Positions 9,052 to 18,914 of a stretch of 44,155 nucleotides of DNA are shown piece by piece; position 1 is the first letter of the stretch; every line of letters begins with the position of its first letter. Location: positions 1 to 44,155 of the forward strand of contig JAUCBJ010007312.1 of NCBI GenBank assembly GCA_032718475.1, read 5' to 3'. The notes under the pieces are model-generated. The model was not told where the DNA came from and did not search any database. It was given only the letters and a program-made list of their open reading frames with translations. This stretch comes from Nemertoderma westbladi (lineage: Eukaryota > Xenacoelomorpha > Nemertodermatida > Nemertodermatidae). The translations under genes were made by a program, and so were the position numbers.

Positions 9052-12000
9052 AACATCAATTGACATTAGCCACTGTAGATGAATTAACATACGAAAATAT
9101 GAAAACTCAAATTCTAAAATTACATTCTGATATTTCCACCACCCATTCCCCTGTTGTTGCTGAAACATCAATCAAAGTAAAAACTGAACCAATTTTTACA
9201 ACTTTTGATACCGGTACTACTGACATTGAATATGGTGTTGAAGGTGAGGCAGAATTATATAATGATATTGATGAAAATGCATGTTACTATGGCTCTAATT
9301 ATGGCAGAGGGAGCTGGAATTTTAATAATCAGAGACAACCATTGCTTAGACCACGTGGGTTTACGGGAAATAGGTTCCAGAGACAAACGGCCTATAGGCC
9401 TGCAGCTACAGGTAATTTCAGAATCTCTAGGCCACAGTTACAGCCGGCAACTCGTCCCAAGTTAGGCCAAAAGTTAAACCCCCCTGATCAATATGGCAAA
9501 CCAACACAATGTACTTTTTGTTTGTCTATTTATCATTACCAACAAGAATGTCCAGAATTTAACAAAGGCAACACCACCACTAATGAATACAAAACGCTAT
9601 TAACTGATGCTGAAAATGACATAATTCTATTTACTGATGAAGATCTGATGCCAAATAGACATCTCTTATCTGAATCATTGAATTGTGCAGTAGTAGATAC
9701 AGGGTGTAGCACAACAGTTGCTGGTGCTATATGGTATAAATGTTATGTTGATTCACTAAGTTGCAGTGATAAACATCAAATTTTAGAAAAACAAAGTGAT
9801 GCTAGATTTCGTTTCGGTGATGGTGAAAAACATCAATCTATATTTAAAGCAACAGTCCCTATACATATTGGTACAAAGAAGGCACGACTGTCAATGGACA
9901 TTGTTGAATGTGATATTCCACTACTACTTTCACGTACTTCTATGAAGAAAGGTGGAGGTAAAATCAATTTAGCTAATGATACAATTGAATTACTTGGTGA
10001 AAATACTGATTTAATAGTTTCTTCTACAGGTCACTATTGTCTTTCCCTGTCACGTACAGACAATATTATGGTCACAACGGTAAATCAGATTCTGTTTACC
10101 TCACCATTTACACATTCTGACAGTAATAATGATCTTCACAGGAAAATATCTAAACTTCACAAACAATTTGCACATCCAACATCTGATCGTCTCAAAGATT
10201 TGATATCTAAAGCTAGTGACAATCCAATTAATATCAGTATCACTAAAATTGTAGATGATGTCAGCAGTCAATGTGATATCTGTAAACGTTTCAGAAAGTT
10301 ACCACTAAAACCAATTGTAGGGTTTCCATTGGCAAAATCATTTAATGAAACAGTGGGAATGGACTTGAAATTATTTCGTCCTGGAATTTACATATTGAAT
10401 ATGGTCGATCATGCCACCAGATATTGTCAAGCTGCTATTATCACTAACAAAAGGAAAGAAACTGTAGTCAAAAATATTCTAGAATGCTGGATTCGTATTT
10501 TTGGCTCACCAAACAAATTCCTCTCAGACAATGGTGGTGAGTTTAATAATGAAGAATTTCTTGAACTTTGCGATAAATTTAATATAAAAGTTATCACAAC
10601 TGCAGCTGAAAGTCCATGGTCTAATGGTCTCGTCGAAAGGCACAATGCAATACTGGCGGGTTGTCTGGAGAAAATTATATACCAAACACAGTTTGACCTC
10701 ACATTGGCCATCCACTGGGCTGTTTCCGCCAAGAATTCCCTCATAAATGTTTATGGCTTTACACCCAACCAACTGGTTTTCGGTAAAAACCCAAATTACC
10801 CTATCAGCTTCGACAATTCTATTCCTGCAAATGATCCAGTCTGTGGAAGTCAAATTGTGCGTGACAATCTAAATGCTTTGCACACTGCTAGAGAGGCATT
10901 TCTTAAACAAGAGAGTTGTGAAAAACTTAGAAGAGCACTAAGTCGAAAACACAGAAACTATTCTGATTATGTATTCTCTATAGGTGAACAAGTATATTAT
11001 AAACGCACGAATACCACATTTTGGAGGGGCCCTGCAACTGTCTTGGGTACTGATGTTAAACTTGTTCTAGTTAAACATGGTGGGCAATACTTGAGAGTTC
11101 ATCCATGTAGGTTAATGCCAGTCAATGATGTCAATGTTGATACCATCAGAAATTATATAGAAAATGATACTGGCCAATATAATAATGTTTGTAGAAGCAA
11201 TAATGATGATGATGATGTAGATGATACTGTACACCAAATTGATGACAAAATGCCATCCTTCAATAGTGAAGCTTGTAGATCTAAATCAACCTCTAACCTA
11301 TCCAACAAACCTATACCATCAGCTATACCACTGTCAAAAATGCCTAAAGTTAAAGACAACATTCTCTACAAAGATAATAACTCCGGAGAATGGAAATCTG
11401 CTACTGTAATAAGTAGAGGCGGTAAACGAACAGGTAACTATTGGCATTGGTGGAATCTTAAAGATGAAGATGGAAATAAGTTTTCTAAAAGTTTCAGAGA
11501 TGACATTACTGATTGGAAGAAGAATATAAGTAGTGCGATGTCTGATTATGATGATGAAAGTTCAAACCAAACACAAAATGAAAGCAGTGATATTAGTTCT
11601 GAATCAAAAGGTAGTCATGAAGACAACATTGATTCTATACCTGTTAGTAATGATGATGTTCTAGTTCTTCATGTCCGTGATGGCAGAGAGGATCAAATTA
11701 CAACAGCTAAGAAAGAAGAGATGCAGAAGTGGTCAGATATGAAAACATACACTGAAATAAGTGACAATGGGCAGCATACAATATCGACTAGGTGGGTTAT
11801 CACAGAAAAATTAAAAGGAGACATCATTAAAGTTAAAGCACGTTTATGTGCTCGTGGGTTCGAGGATATTGTAAAAACTGTGACTGACTCTCCTACCTGC
11901 TGCAAGCAATCATTAAGAATATGCTTAACTATATTGTCAACAATGCAGTGGGACATGAATGCCATTGACATAAAAAGTGCTTATTTGCAAGGAATGCCCA

Positions 12001-12103
12001 TGGCACGTGATGTATACATTAAACCACCCAAAGAGGCTAATACATCTAAACTGTGGAAATTGAACCATTGTGTCTATGGACTCAATGAATCTGGTAGACA
12101 GTG
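9039..12103 (+). CDS. Copia gag (3' part), protease, integrase, RT start
   Basis: A long frame of about 1020 codons. In order: a CCHC zinc knuckle CTFCLSIYHYQQEC (about residues 158-171); aspartic protease with the VVDTGCSTTVAG active site (about 219); integrase zinc-binding region with HKQFAHPTSDRL and CDICKRF; DDE core with Asp in MDLKLF (about 441), Asp in SDNGGEF (about 497) and Glu in LVERHNA (about 532); a post-integrase segment with YKRTNTTFWRGPATVLG; a long acidic linker; then the RT start with AIDIKSAYLQGMP (about 975-987) and VYGLNESGRQ. The BEL-3 insertion cuts the RT at 12103. The remaining residues of the frame to 12161 are inserted LTR sequence. There is no start codon context: the ATG at 9039 is simply the first in this frame after the gag frameshift. 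It acts in the cytoplasmic particle and nucleus in active relatives; here it is broken. Confidence 0.92.
12099..12103. repeat. Target duplication of BEL-3, left (CAGTG)
   Basis: CAGTG here and again at 18910-18914 flanks the inserted element. The Copia RT reading continues after the second copy. An extra A (ACAGTG) is also shared. A 5-bp duplication is typical of BEL/Pao. Confidence 0.8.
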
Positions 12104-12890
12104 TATAGAATTATATTCCCTAAATGCCGTGGATTTTCAAAATTTTATTTATTCGAATTAACTTTGTAAAAGATTGCTTTGAGTTCTCATTCGTATTTGT
12201 TCTATCATTTGTACGCCTATTGGTCAAGTGGTTCAGTAGCTCAGTCGGTAGAGCGTTGGAAATTATATGTGTAGTAGGTATTGAGTTCGAATCCTAGTAA
12301 GTGCGAATTATTTTTTGTGCAGAATTTCAACTCATTTAAATTGACCGCTACAAATTAAATTGCATTCGTTTGTACCTAGATTAACCAATGAGACTGCAGT
12401 TATTAGATTGTATCCAATGTCGTGCAAGTTATACATTAGCTGGACCAATAGCTATCTTTAAAACCTTGTTAGAACCTATAGAACAATCGAGAATTTTCTC
12501 GATTGATTGCGGCACAAATTTGCTATATAAAGGTGCGATTTGTTCATTAGTTATCTCAATACTATACATTACTACTTCTCAGATTTATTCTGTCGTGCTT
12601 AGTTTATTTCAGATTACATTGTATTATAATTATATCTTCTGTAATAAAGTCAGAATTATCGCTAATCTGCTTTTTCTATCTGTTTTATCATGATTCACTA
12701 CGGTGAACCCAGCTAAGGGACAGGATGGCCGGCTAGAGATCGGGCCGCAGCAATGAACGGGAACATCGGGGGAATGTAGACAAGAGACAACACCATCTTG
12801 AGTTATTCGCCCATCGCCTGAAAGGTTAGACAGCGTTCGACGCCTTGCTACCCAAGTGTAAGACCAAAAGATCAAAGGTAGAAGTAGTGG
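12104..12890 (+). repeat. BEL-3 5' LTR, first 787 bp only
   Basis: Starts TATAGAATTATATTCCC (a preceding G is also shared). It matches 17005-17798 nearly base for base. It contains a tRNA-like stretch, a TATA box (TATATAAAGG, 12524-12533), a hairpin (12487-12506, arms AATCGAGAA and TTCTCGATT) and AATAAA at 12643-12648. The 101-codon frame 12388-12693 lies wholly inside the LTR, is hydrophobic and occurs identically in both LTR copies; I do not consider it a gene. Confidence 0.75.
12228..12306 (+). repeat. tRNA-like (SINE-like) segment in 5' LTR
   Basis: A good A box (TAGCTCAGTCGG, 12237-12248) inside a paired D arm (GCTC...GAGC) and a B box (GAGTTCGAATCC, 12283-12294) stand at near-tRNA spacing. 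The acceptor stem does not pair and the T stem is imperfect, so this is a tRNA-derived relic (SINE head or pseudogene) with a possible Pol III internal promoter, not a working tRNA gene. Confidence 0.6.
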
Positions 12891-13486
12891 ATCGCTGGGA
12901 GAGATTGATTAGATCTATAAAAACAGCCATGGCAAAGGTCATTCCAGTAAACCACATATTGACAGACGACCAACTGACAACATTGTTTGTTGAAATCGAG
13001 GCAATACTAAATACTAGACCAATAGTATTAGTACCCGATGACAAACAATCCCAGTTTGCTTTAACACCGGCACACCTGCTTATGCAGGCACCGACGACTT
13101 TGATGCCTATTTCTATTCCAATAGAAAGCGATAGCTACGGTAGAAAAGCGTGGAAAATCACGCAACTACTAGCTAACAAATTCTGGGAAATATGGCAAAA
13201 CCATTATTTGCCCTCTATTTCTGCCAGAACAACTTGGTACAATAACACCCGCGCATTAAAGCCGGGAGATCACGTGCTGTTAGCAGAAGTGAATCTAAAA
13301 AGACGCTTCTGGATAACAGGTGTAATTTTAGCCACACATCCATCTATGGATGGAGTGACAAGAACTGTGACGGTACGGACAATTGACGGTCGTACAGTAG
13401 ACAGACCGACTCAACGTCTCGTACTTCTTGAAGAGACTCGTAACGAGTCTGGAGACTACAAATCTCCACCTAATACTAGTAAATAA
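12891..13486 (+). pseudogene. BEL-3 integrase C-terminal fragment
   Basis: The open frame (12845-13486, with its first residues coming from LTR sequence) encodes the end of a BEL/Pao integrase. It has RWERLIRSIKTAMAKVIP around the last catalytic Glu, FVEIEAILNTRP, the ALTPAHLLM segment, the KAWKITQLLANKFWEIW helix, then GDHVLL and a C-terminal QRLVLLEETRN. The same order is seen at the end of the BEL-2 polyprotein (40028-41266). Both earlier catalytic Asp residues and the zinc-binding region are absent. The junction with the LTR lies at a shared CGCTG (12893-12897 and 17801-17805), suggesting deletion at a microhomology. The frame ends normally, so this was the end of pol. Confidence 0.88.
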
Positions 13487-14145
13487 TTAGGAGTTTACAA
13501 ATAGATTTCCACGTACCTGTACACCGTAGTAAAGACAGCGGTAGAATTCCATTGTCTTTATATGTGAACATTGAGGGTAGTACCCTTATGTGTCACATAG
13601 GAGCGGGATTTGTAGGTATAAGAAATGGAATTCTACTTGGAACTCACAATATTGAGACATTTTCGAAATTTTAGACAATCCATTTGGATTTGAAAAATTT
13701 TTAAAATTTTCTCCAGTGAATAGATTTCAGGGTACAGTCGGGTGGAACTTAAAATTAGAGAAACAAGAGAGGAAGACTTGCGAGCCTTTCTTAAAATTTT
13801 AATTAAATTTTACACGGTCTTGTTTCAATAAGTTACGTCAAAATAGACTCCCCTATATTTATTACTAATTCTTGATTGCTTATTTTCTGATAATAGTTTG
13901 GGATCAAAAAGTGAGTATTTTAGACTCACAGCCAGTTTAGCCCAAATTCGTTTTTATTTCGGCAAAAAATTTTAGATAAGAAGCAGCGTGTCATTAAAGA
14001 AACCCTAGATCTTAGGCTATGGGTAGGAGGTTAGAGCGTTGTCGAGCCCAAAGGGCAGACGAAACTCTCACGTCTCCTCACAACTAACTACAAACTCTGT
14101 TGTATTCCCTCTAGTAGTAATGATTATGTAACTACACCCCTAATT
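13487..14145. other. BEL-3 region between pol and the third gene
   Basis: Non-coding. A 13-bp inverted pair, GTAGAATTCCATT at 13541-13553 and its complement at 13624-13636, could fold into a hairpin with a 70-nt loop, extended by a bulged TCTTTATA match. A 23-24-bp motif (GGAAGACTTGCGAGCCTTTC, 13771 on) recurs three times after the next gene. A pyrimidine-rich CCCTCTAG (AG at 13-14 of 14101-14114) looks like a 3' splice acceptor about 30 nt before the next ATG. Confidence 0.6.
13771..13793 (+). repeat. 24-bp direct repeat, copy 1 (before third gene)
   Basis: GGAAGACTTGCGAGCCTTTC followed by TTA. The other copies are at 16094-16117, 16491-16514 and 16689-16712. They differ mainly at two internal purine/pyrimidine positions (CTCGTGAGCC, CTCGTGGGCC, CTCGCGAGCC). 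Confidence 0.85.
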
Positions 14146-15979
14146 ATGGAGAAAGGGATACAAGGAGAGCCGAGATGGGGATATGATATCCAAGAGGAGG
14201 CAGCAGCACCATTCGAAAGATTTGGAGCCAAGGACTATACTATATTCGGTATAAAGGAATTATCGGAAAGTACAGCGAAACTCGCGAGAACTAAATATGA
14301 CTCGAACGTATTAAAGAGAAGGCAAAACGCATTAAACGAAAGAATCGAAAGTTTGCGCCAAACCTTCAACGAACTTTACCCGTACGACGCTTTGTGTGAT
14401 ACGGGAGACATTAGCGAAGACCCCGATACTGAAATTAGTCGTTTGTATCATACCATGCAATACCTAAAGGCGCACGAACCTATGCCCGCGGTAAGAGATG
14501 AATTTGATGGAATGCATCTTTACAGACGAACTCGAGGGGACGATAGAGAAACCAAGGAAGCATTTTCAGTTTATAAACTTTATTATCAATGCGGGATCTC
14601 TTATCGAAAGACCATCTATGTTTACATTGTTACCCTATGAAGGAGAACGTATCGTGGGGATTACGGAAGAATCACGGCAGACGCGCGCGCCTATCGGTCA
14701 CCTCGGTGATGATTTCGAAGTAACTACTACGATCACTGACGATCCTTTAGAGGAACTTCTTGAGATAGAAAGGAACCTCCCGAAGAAATCTCAGACGGAG
14801 ATTCGACAACTTGAAGCAACAGATGCTATAGTCTGTATACAACCTTCAGAAACCTACCAACCCATAGATCCAGATGATTACGATTATAGTGTGGGCGGAA
14901 GCGCTCGACCGATTGGAGATCTTATATACGAACGAGTGTGGTACCCTGCCAATACGATGTGTAGTAAATGTGGCGTCGCTGGACATCATATGACAAAGTG
15001 CAGTGGAAAGCACATTACTACGACTCAGCTAATCTGTGGATGGTGTGGGGATCAAGGGTCTCATACCTTTTATACTTGCTGGAGATTTATGGCTCAATGT
15101 ACTTATTGCAATATAAAAGGACATCGAGCATCTGAATGCCAACTAAGAGATATACCTTATGAACACGAATCTGTAAAACTCGTGAGGAAGTTATTTGATG
15201 AGTGGGAAGATTTAGCCGACGAACATGTATCGGCACAAAGAAGACGGTTTCCGATGAGGGCGCATCTTGGATTTTGGGCGGTAAATCCTCAAACGATGAT
15301 GTCGGAAGGATATATCTCCGCTATGCCCCAATATGACGAACTTATCGAGGTTGTCGATATTTTGCCCCACGACAGCGGATTCCGAGTGGTGCGCGAGTAT
15401 CTACTACAGATTCACCCGGATAACAAAAACACGTGGAATTTTCAGAAAGTCGTTAATCGCATTACGTATGGTGAATTCGATCGTTTCCGAACTGAAAAAC
15501 GGAATAAAGGAGCTTGGTTAACCGTCGCATGGGCGTACCGAGCCGCGTTTTACCATAAACGTATACGAGCGAGCGTATTCGAGGAAGAAGAGGTCCTAGA
15601 GGCGACGAATATACCAGCCACCCCGGTTGCGCCGTCTGCACGTCACCCTCGGGAGGACGGACAGGGTAGGATCATACGGGTCCAGAAAGTGGGCCAACAA
15701 TTAAAGAAAATTATTAATATAGAAGAACGCAAGGGAGTTGAGCCGACCATTCGAGTTACTCGGGATACGGTATCGCTTCCTAGAGAACCAGTAGGAGGAT
15801 CGGGACATACACCAGCTGATCAACAGGGGGCGCAAGCTACTCTTGGGTCTGCGTCGTCCGCTTCTCGCGCGTTCCCAGACGTTCTACCAACTGTAGTGAC
15901 AACTGATCGGTCACGAGGAATCGGTCGAGGTTTTGGGATGCCAAATAGACGAATTTGCGAAGAAATAGTCGCACCGTAA
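14146..15979 (+). CDS. Triple CCHC zinc-knuckle protein, third gene of BEL-3
   Basis: Two overlapping frames are best read as one spliced gene: exon 1 14146-14490 (115 codons) and exon 2 14570-15979 (469 codons plus stop), about 584 residues. The N-terminal part is charged and helical (KRRQNALNERIESLRQTFNE, about residues 65-85). The middle has three zinc knuckles: CSKCGVAGHHMTKC (246-259), CGWCGDQGSHTFYTC (271-285, one extra residue before His) and CTYCNIKGHRASEC (292-305). Then comes a conserved-looking 110-residue block with FDRFRTEKRNKGAW, and a basic Gly/Arg/Pro-rich tail. Zinc knuckles suggest single-stranded RNA or DNA binding, as in nucleocapsid proteins. It lies downstream of integrase, where env sits in some elements, but has no signal peptide or membrane span. 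It could be a displaced gag, a captured host gene or a new accessory protein. I do not recognise the family. Confidence 0.65.
14491..14569 (+). other. Predicted 79-nt intron
   Basis: GTAAGAG directly follows a complete codon (phase 0), and CATTTTCAG ends the interval. Removing 79 nt moves the reading from frame 1 to frame 2, exactly the shift needed to join the two halves. Another AG at 14525 would give the wrong frame. If retained, translation stays in frame 1 and stops at 14640, giving a 164-residue product without any zinc knuckle. The alternative explanation is a frameshift between overlapping frames (overlap 14495-14640). Confidence 0.65.
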
Positions 15980-17004
15980 ACCAGTGACTCGCCCCATTAG
16001 TCCCATATCGCGAGCAAAGTCACCTGTGCGCAGTTTTCGAGGACGCGGCAGGGCTCGATCAACTAAGCGATAAAAGGGAGGGCAAGGGTGGACGGAAGAC
16101 TCGTGAGCCTTTCTTATGATTTGTGATTTATTTGAATTTATATTTGTGTTTATTCCGAACTTAAGCTATTTGTATTGTTCCGAATTTATGAAATTTAGAA
16201 AGTTTATATTTAGAAGGAACTTATATTTGAAAGATTTATATTTCATATTTGAGATGTAAAGGAGTTTATATTATTCTAAACTTATGCAGTTTATATCTAT
16301 ATTTAGTAAGACTTATATTTAGTAAGAATTTATATTAGTAAGAATTTATATTTTATATTTGTAATTATTCCGAACTTATGCAATTTATATTATTCCGAAC
16401 TTATGCAATTTATATTGTTCCGAATACTATGCAATTTATATCTTATAAGCAGTATTTATATTTACAGTGAAATAGAAAGTAAGAGTAGATGGAAGACTCG
16501 TGGGCCTTTCTTATAGTTTCATTTGTAAAGTGTTATATTTTGTATTTAGAAAGTTTTATAGTCAGAAAATTTTGTGCTTAGAAAGACTCATATTTGTAAT
16601 TATTCCGAACTTATGCAATCTACATTTAGGCACGAAAGTATTTGTAATTATTTTGTATTTATGCAATATTTGAGATGCAATAGTAGATGGAAGACTCGCG
16701 AGCCTTTCTTATTGTTTTCATTTATTTGTATTTGTAATTGTTTGAATTTATGCAATATTGAGATGCAATAGATTTATATTGGTGAATTTAATTTAGATTT
16801 ATATTGTACTTACTTAGTAAAGCCCTAAATACGTAAAGTTTGAATTTGTAATTATTTTGTATCGAATCATTACGTAGAAAGGAAGTATTATTTGAAATTT
16901 AATTTGTAAATATGTAAGTACGCCCTAAGTATTCTATAGTTTGATTGATTATTGGTGAAAACCGTATATTTTATGTACGATAATATCCTGTTTTCATGGA
17001 GCGG
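15980..17004. repeat. BEL-3 3' untranslated region with repeated motifs
   Basis: AT-rich DNA made of loosely repeated phrases such as TTATTCCGAACTTATGCAAT and TTTATATTTAGTAAGA. Three further copies of the GGAAGACTCG...CCTTTCTTAT motif stand at 16094-16117, 16491-16514 and 16689-16712 (steps 397 and 198 bp). The segment ends with CATGGAGCGG (16995-17004), a short polypurine tract directly before the 3' LTR. The frame 16574-16771 is a product of the repeats. Confidence 0.65.
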
Positions 17005-18909
17005 TATAGAATTATATTCCCTAAATGCCGTGGATTTTCAAAATTTTATTTATTCGAATTAACTTTGTAAAAGATTGCTTTGAGTTCTCATTCGTATTTG
17101 TTCTATCATTTGTACGCCTATTGGTCAAGTGGTTCAGTAGCTCAGTCGGTAGAGCGTTGGAAATTATATGTGTAGTAGGTATTGAGTTCGAATCCTAGTA
17201 AGTGCGAATTATTTTTTGTGCAGAATTTCAACTCATTTAAATTGACCGCTACAAATTAAATTGCATTCGTTTGTACCTAGATTAACCAATGAGACTGCAG
17301 TTATTAGATTGTATCCAATGTCGTGCAAGTTATACATTAGCTGGACCAATAGCTATCTTTAAAACCTTGTTAGAACCTATAGAACAATCGAGAATTTTCT
17401 CGATTGATTGCGGCACAAATTTGCTATATAAAGGTGCGATTTGTTCATTAGTTATCTCAATACTATACATTACTACTTCTCAGATTTATTCTGTCGTCCT
17501 TAGTTTATTTCAGATTACATTGTATTATAATTATATCTTCTGTAATAAAGTCAGAATTATCGCTAATCTGCTTTTTCTATCTGTTTTATCATGATTCACT
17601 ACGGTGAACCCAGCTAAGGGACAGGATGGCCGGCTAGAGATCGGGCCGCAGCAATGAACGGGAACATCGGGGGAATGTAGACAAGAGACAACCCGCAATA
17701 CCATCTTGAGTTATTCGCCCATCGCCTGAAAGGTTAGACAGCGTTCGACGCCTTGCTACCCAAGTGTAAGACCAAAAGATCAAAGGTAGAAGTAGTGGCA
17801 CGCTGTGAGCCAAAAATTACATCTTAGGGACTGTACTGTCTTGATTCAGGAAAAAACCACAGTAGACCTTCATATTCCTACGGGGGGAGGGAGAGAGCAG
17901 AGATACTAGTACGCAGATAGGACGTAGGCACACCGGTACGAAGCATACAAATTGGTAGGGTGCAGCAAAACTGTACGCCTAACTCTTGCTAAGTAGGGGT
18001 GCGTCTGTAACTATTTGCAGTACAACGGTGTCCATTGCATCAGAACTTGTAGGCTAGGAGGGTTGCTGTGTTTTCACCTGAATTGGGATTGTACCGTTCA
18101 GGCGGTAGGGCAGTTTACAACTAGGCGCAAATAAATTGAGGCTATTAGGGATACTAACATCTACCGTGTCCCCGCCAACGCCCTGATAGGAAGTTGCCCA
18201 GCCTACCTGGGTGACTAAAATTCTAGATAGGACGCCAGGATAGCTATTAGTAACTGTACGCCTACAGTAGTAAACTAACACATCTCTTCTTAGTATCAGG
18301 GACCTGGTACCTAAAATTGCCGAATTCTGGGCGTAGCATTAACCTTATGCCTGAATTTGAGTCCTGGAAATACGCAAGAGGGGAAGGAACCTTATCATTC
18401 GTGAGTATTGGACCTACAAGTTATAAAATTAGAATATTCGTAAAATGCACACCGTACCCAGTAATTATATATGTGAAGGAGCAAAACTGTTTTTGACCGT
18501 TCAGAATTAACACACGCACGTTAGAAATTATTTACACCTCAAAATATATAAAATTAACTTTCGTCCTTACTGTGCTTTGCCCGCTAGTTAGACATCTCCA
18601 AATCTCTGCCTCTGTACCTAGCTAGCGTTCCCTTTGCCCAACCATATAAATCACACCGCGGCAAAGTATACGAGCCCCTTAGTCCGTCAGTGAGTCAGCC
18701 TGATTTTAGGATTCGCTGCGCGGGATTTTGTTTTATCGAAGTTTGTCTGCTCGTAGACTGTTTTCTGCCTCACCGGTTATAAGAGATCAATACTGCAATA
18801 TATTCGCTTACTTAGAGTTTACTGTTTTGGTGAGAAGGTCGGATTTATGATTTGATTCACAAACTTTACAGTAGGATATTGCAGGTATTGTTACCGTCTC
18901 TTCCATTTA
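17005..18909 (+). repeat. BEL-3 3' LTR, about 1.9 kb
   Basis: Begins as the 5' copy (TATAGAATTATATTCCC) and runs to ...CTTCCATTTA, directly before the second CAGTG target copy. 17005-17798 repeats the 5' piece, including a tRNA-like segment (about 17129-17207), TATATAAAGG (17425-17434) and AATAAA (17544). 17799-18909 is present only here. It has a second TATA box, CATATAAATC (TATAAA 18645-18650), with an initiator-like TCAGTGAG about 40 bp on (18687), the better candidate for the real promoter. The minus-strand frame at 18054-18281 is not recognised. The 1.9-kb length depends on the target duplication being correctly read. Confidence 0.6.
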
Positions 18910-18914
18910 CAGTG
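18910..18914. repeat. Target duplication of BEL-3, right (CAGTG)
   Basis: Second copy of the pentamer at 12099-12103. The next base (18915) continues the Copia RT codon interrupted at 12103. Confidence 0.8.

Larger units (their letters stand above)
12104..18909 (+). mobile_element. BEL-3: defective BEL/Pao element with extra gene
   Basis: A 6.8-kb insertion into the Copia RT. Components: LTR piece 12104-12890, integrase C-terminal piece 12891-13486, non-coding 13487-14145, triple zinc-knuckle gene 14146-15979, non-coding 15980-17004 ending in a purine-rich GGAGCGG, and a second LTR 17005-18909. The two LTR copies share their first 787 bp or so almost perfectly (one substitution and a small indel near 12790/17693). 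Everything else of the 5' LTR, the leader, gag and most of pol is missing, so a deletion joined the LTR middle to the integrase. The element cannot move by itself. Confidence 0.75.

Noticed and set aside
12228-12306. Functional tRNA gene
   Set aside because: Good A and B boxes, but the acceptor stem does not pair and the T stem is poor; also present in the second LTR copy.
12388-12693. 101-codon hydrophobic ORF found twice (also 17289-17594)
   Set aside because: Its duplication is due to the LTR pair; no recognisable domain, and it overlaps the TATA box and AATAAA of the LTR.
18054-18281. Minus-strand coding gene in the BEL-3 LTR
   Set aside because: The composition looks somewhat protein-like (GWATSYQGVGGDTVDVSIPN), but the frame is short, starts at GTG, has stops on both sides and shows no known family.
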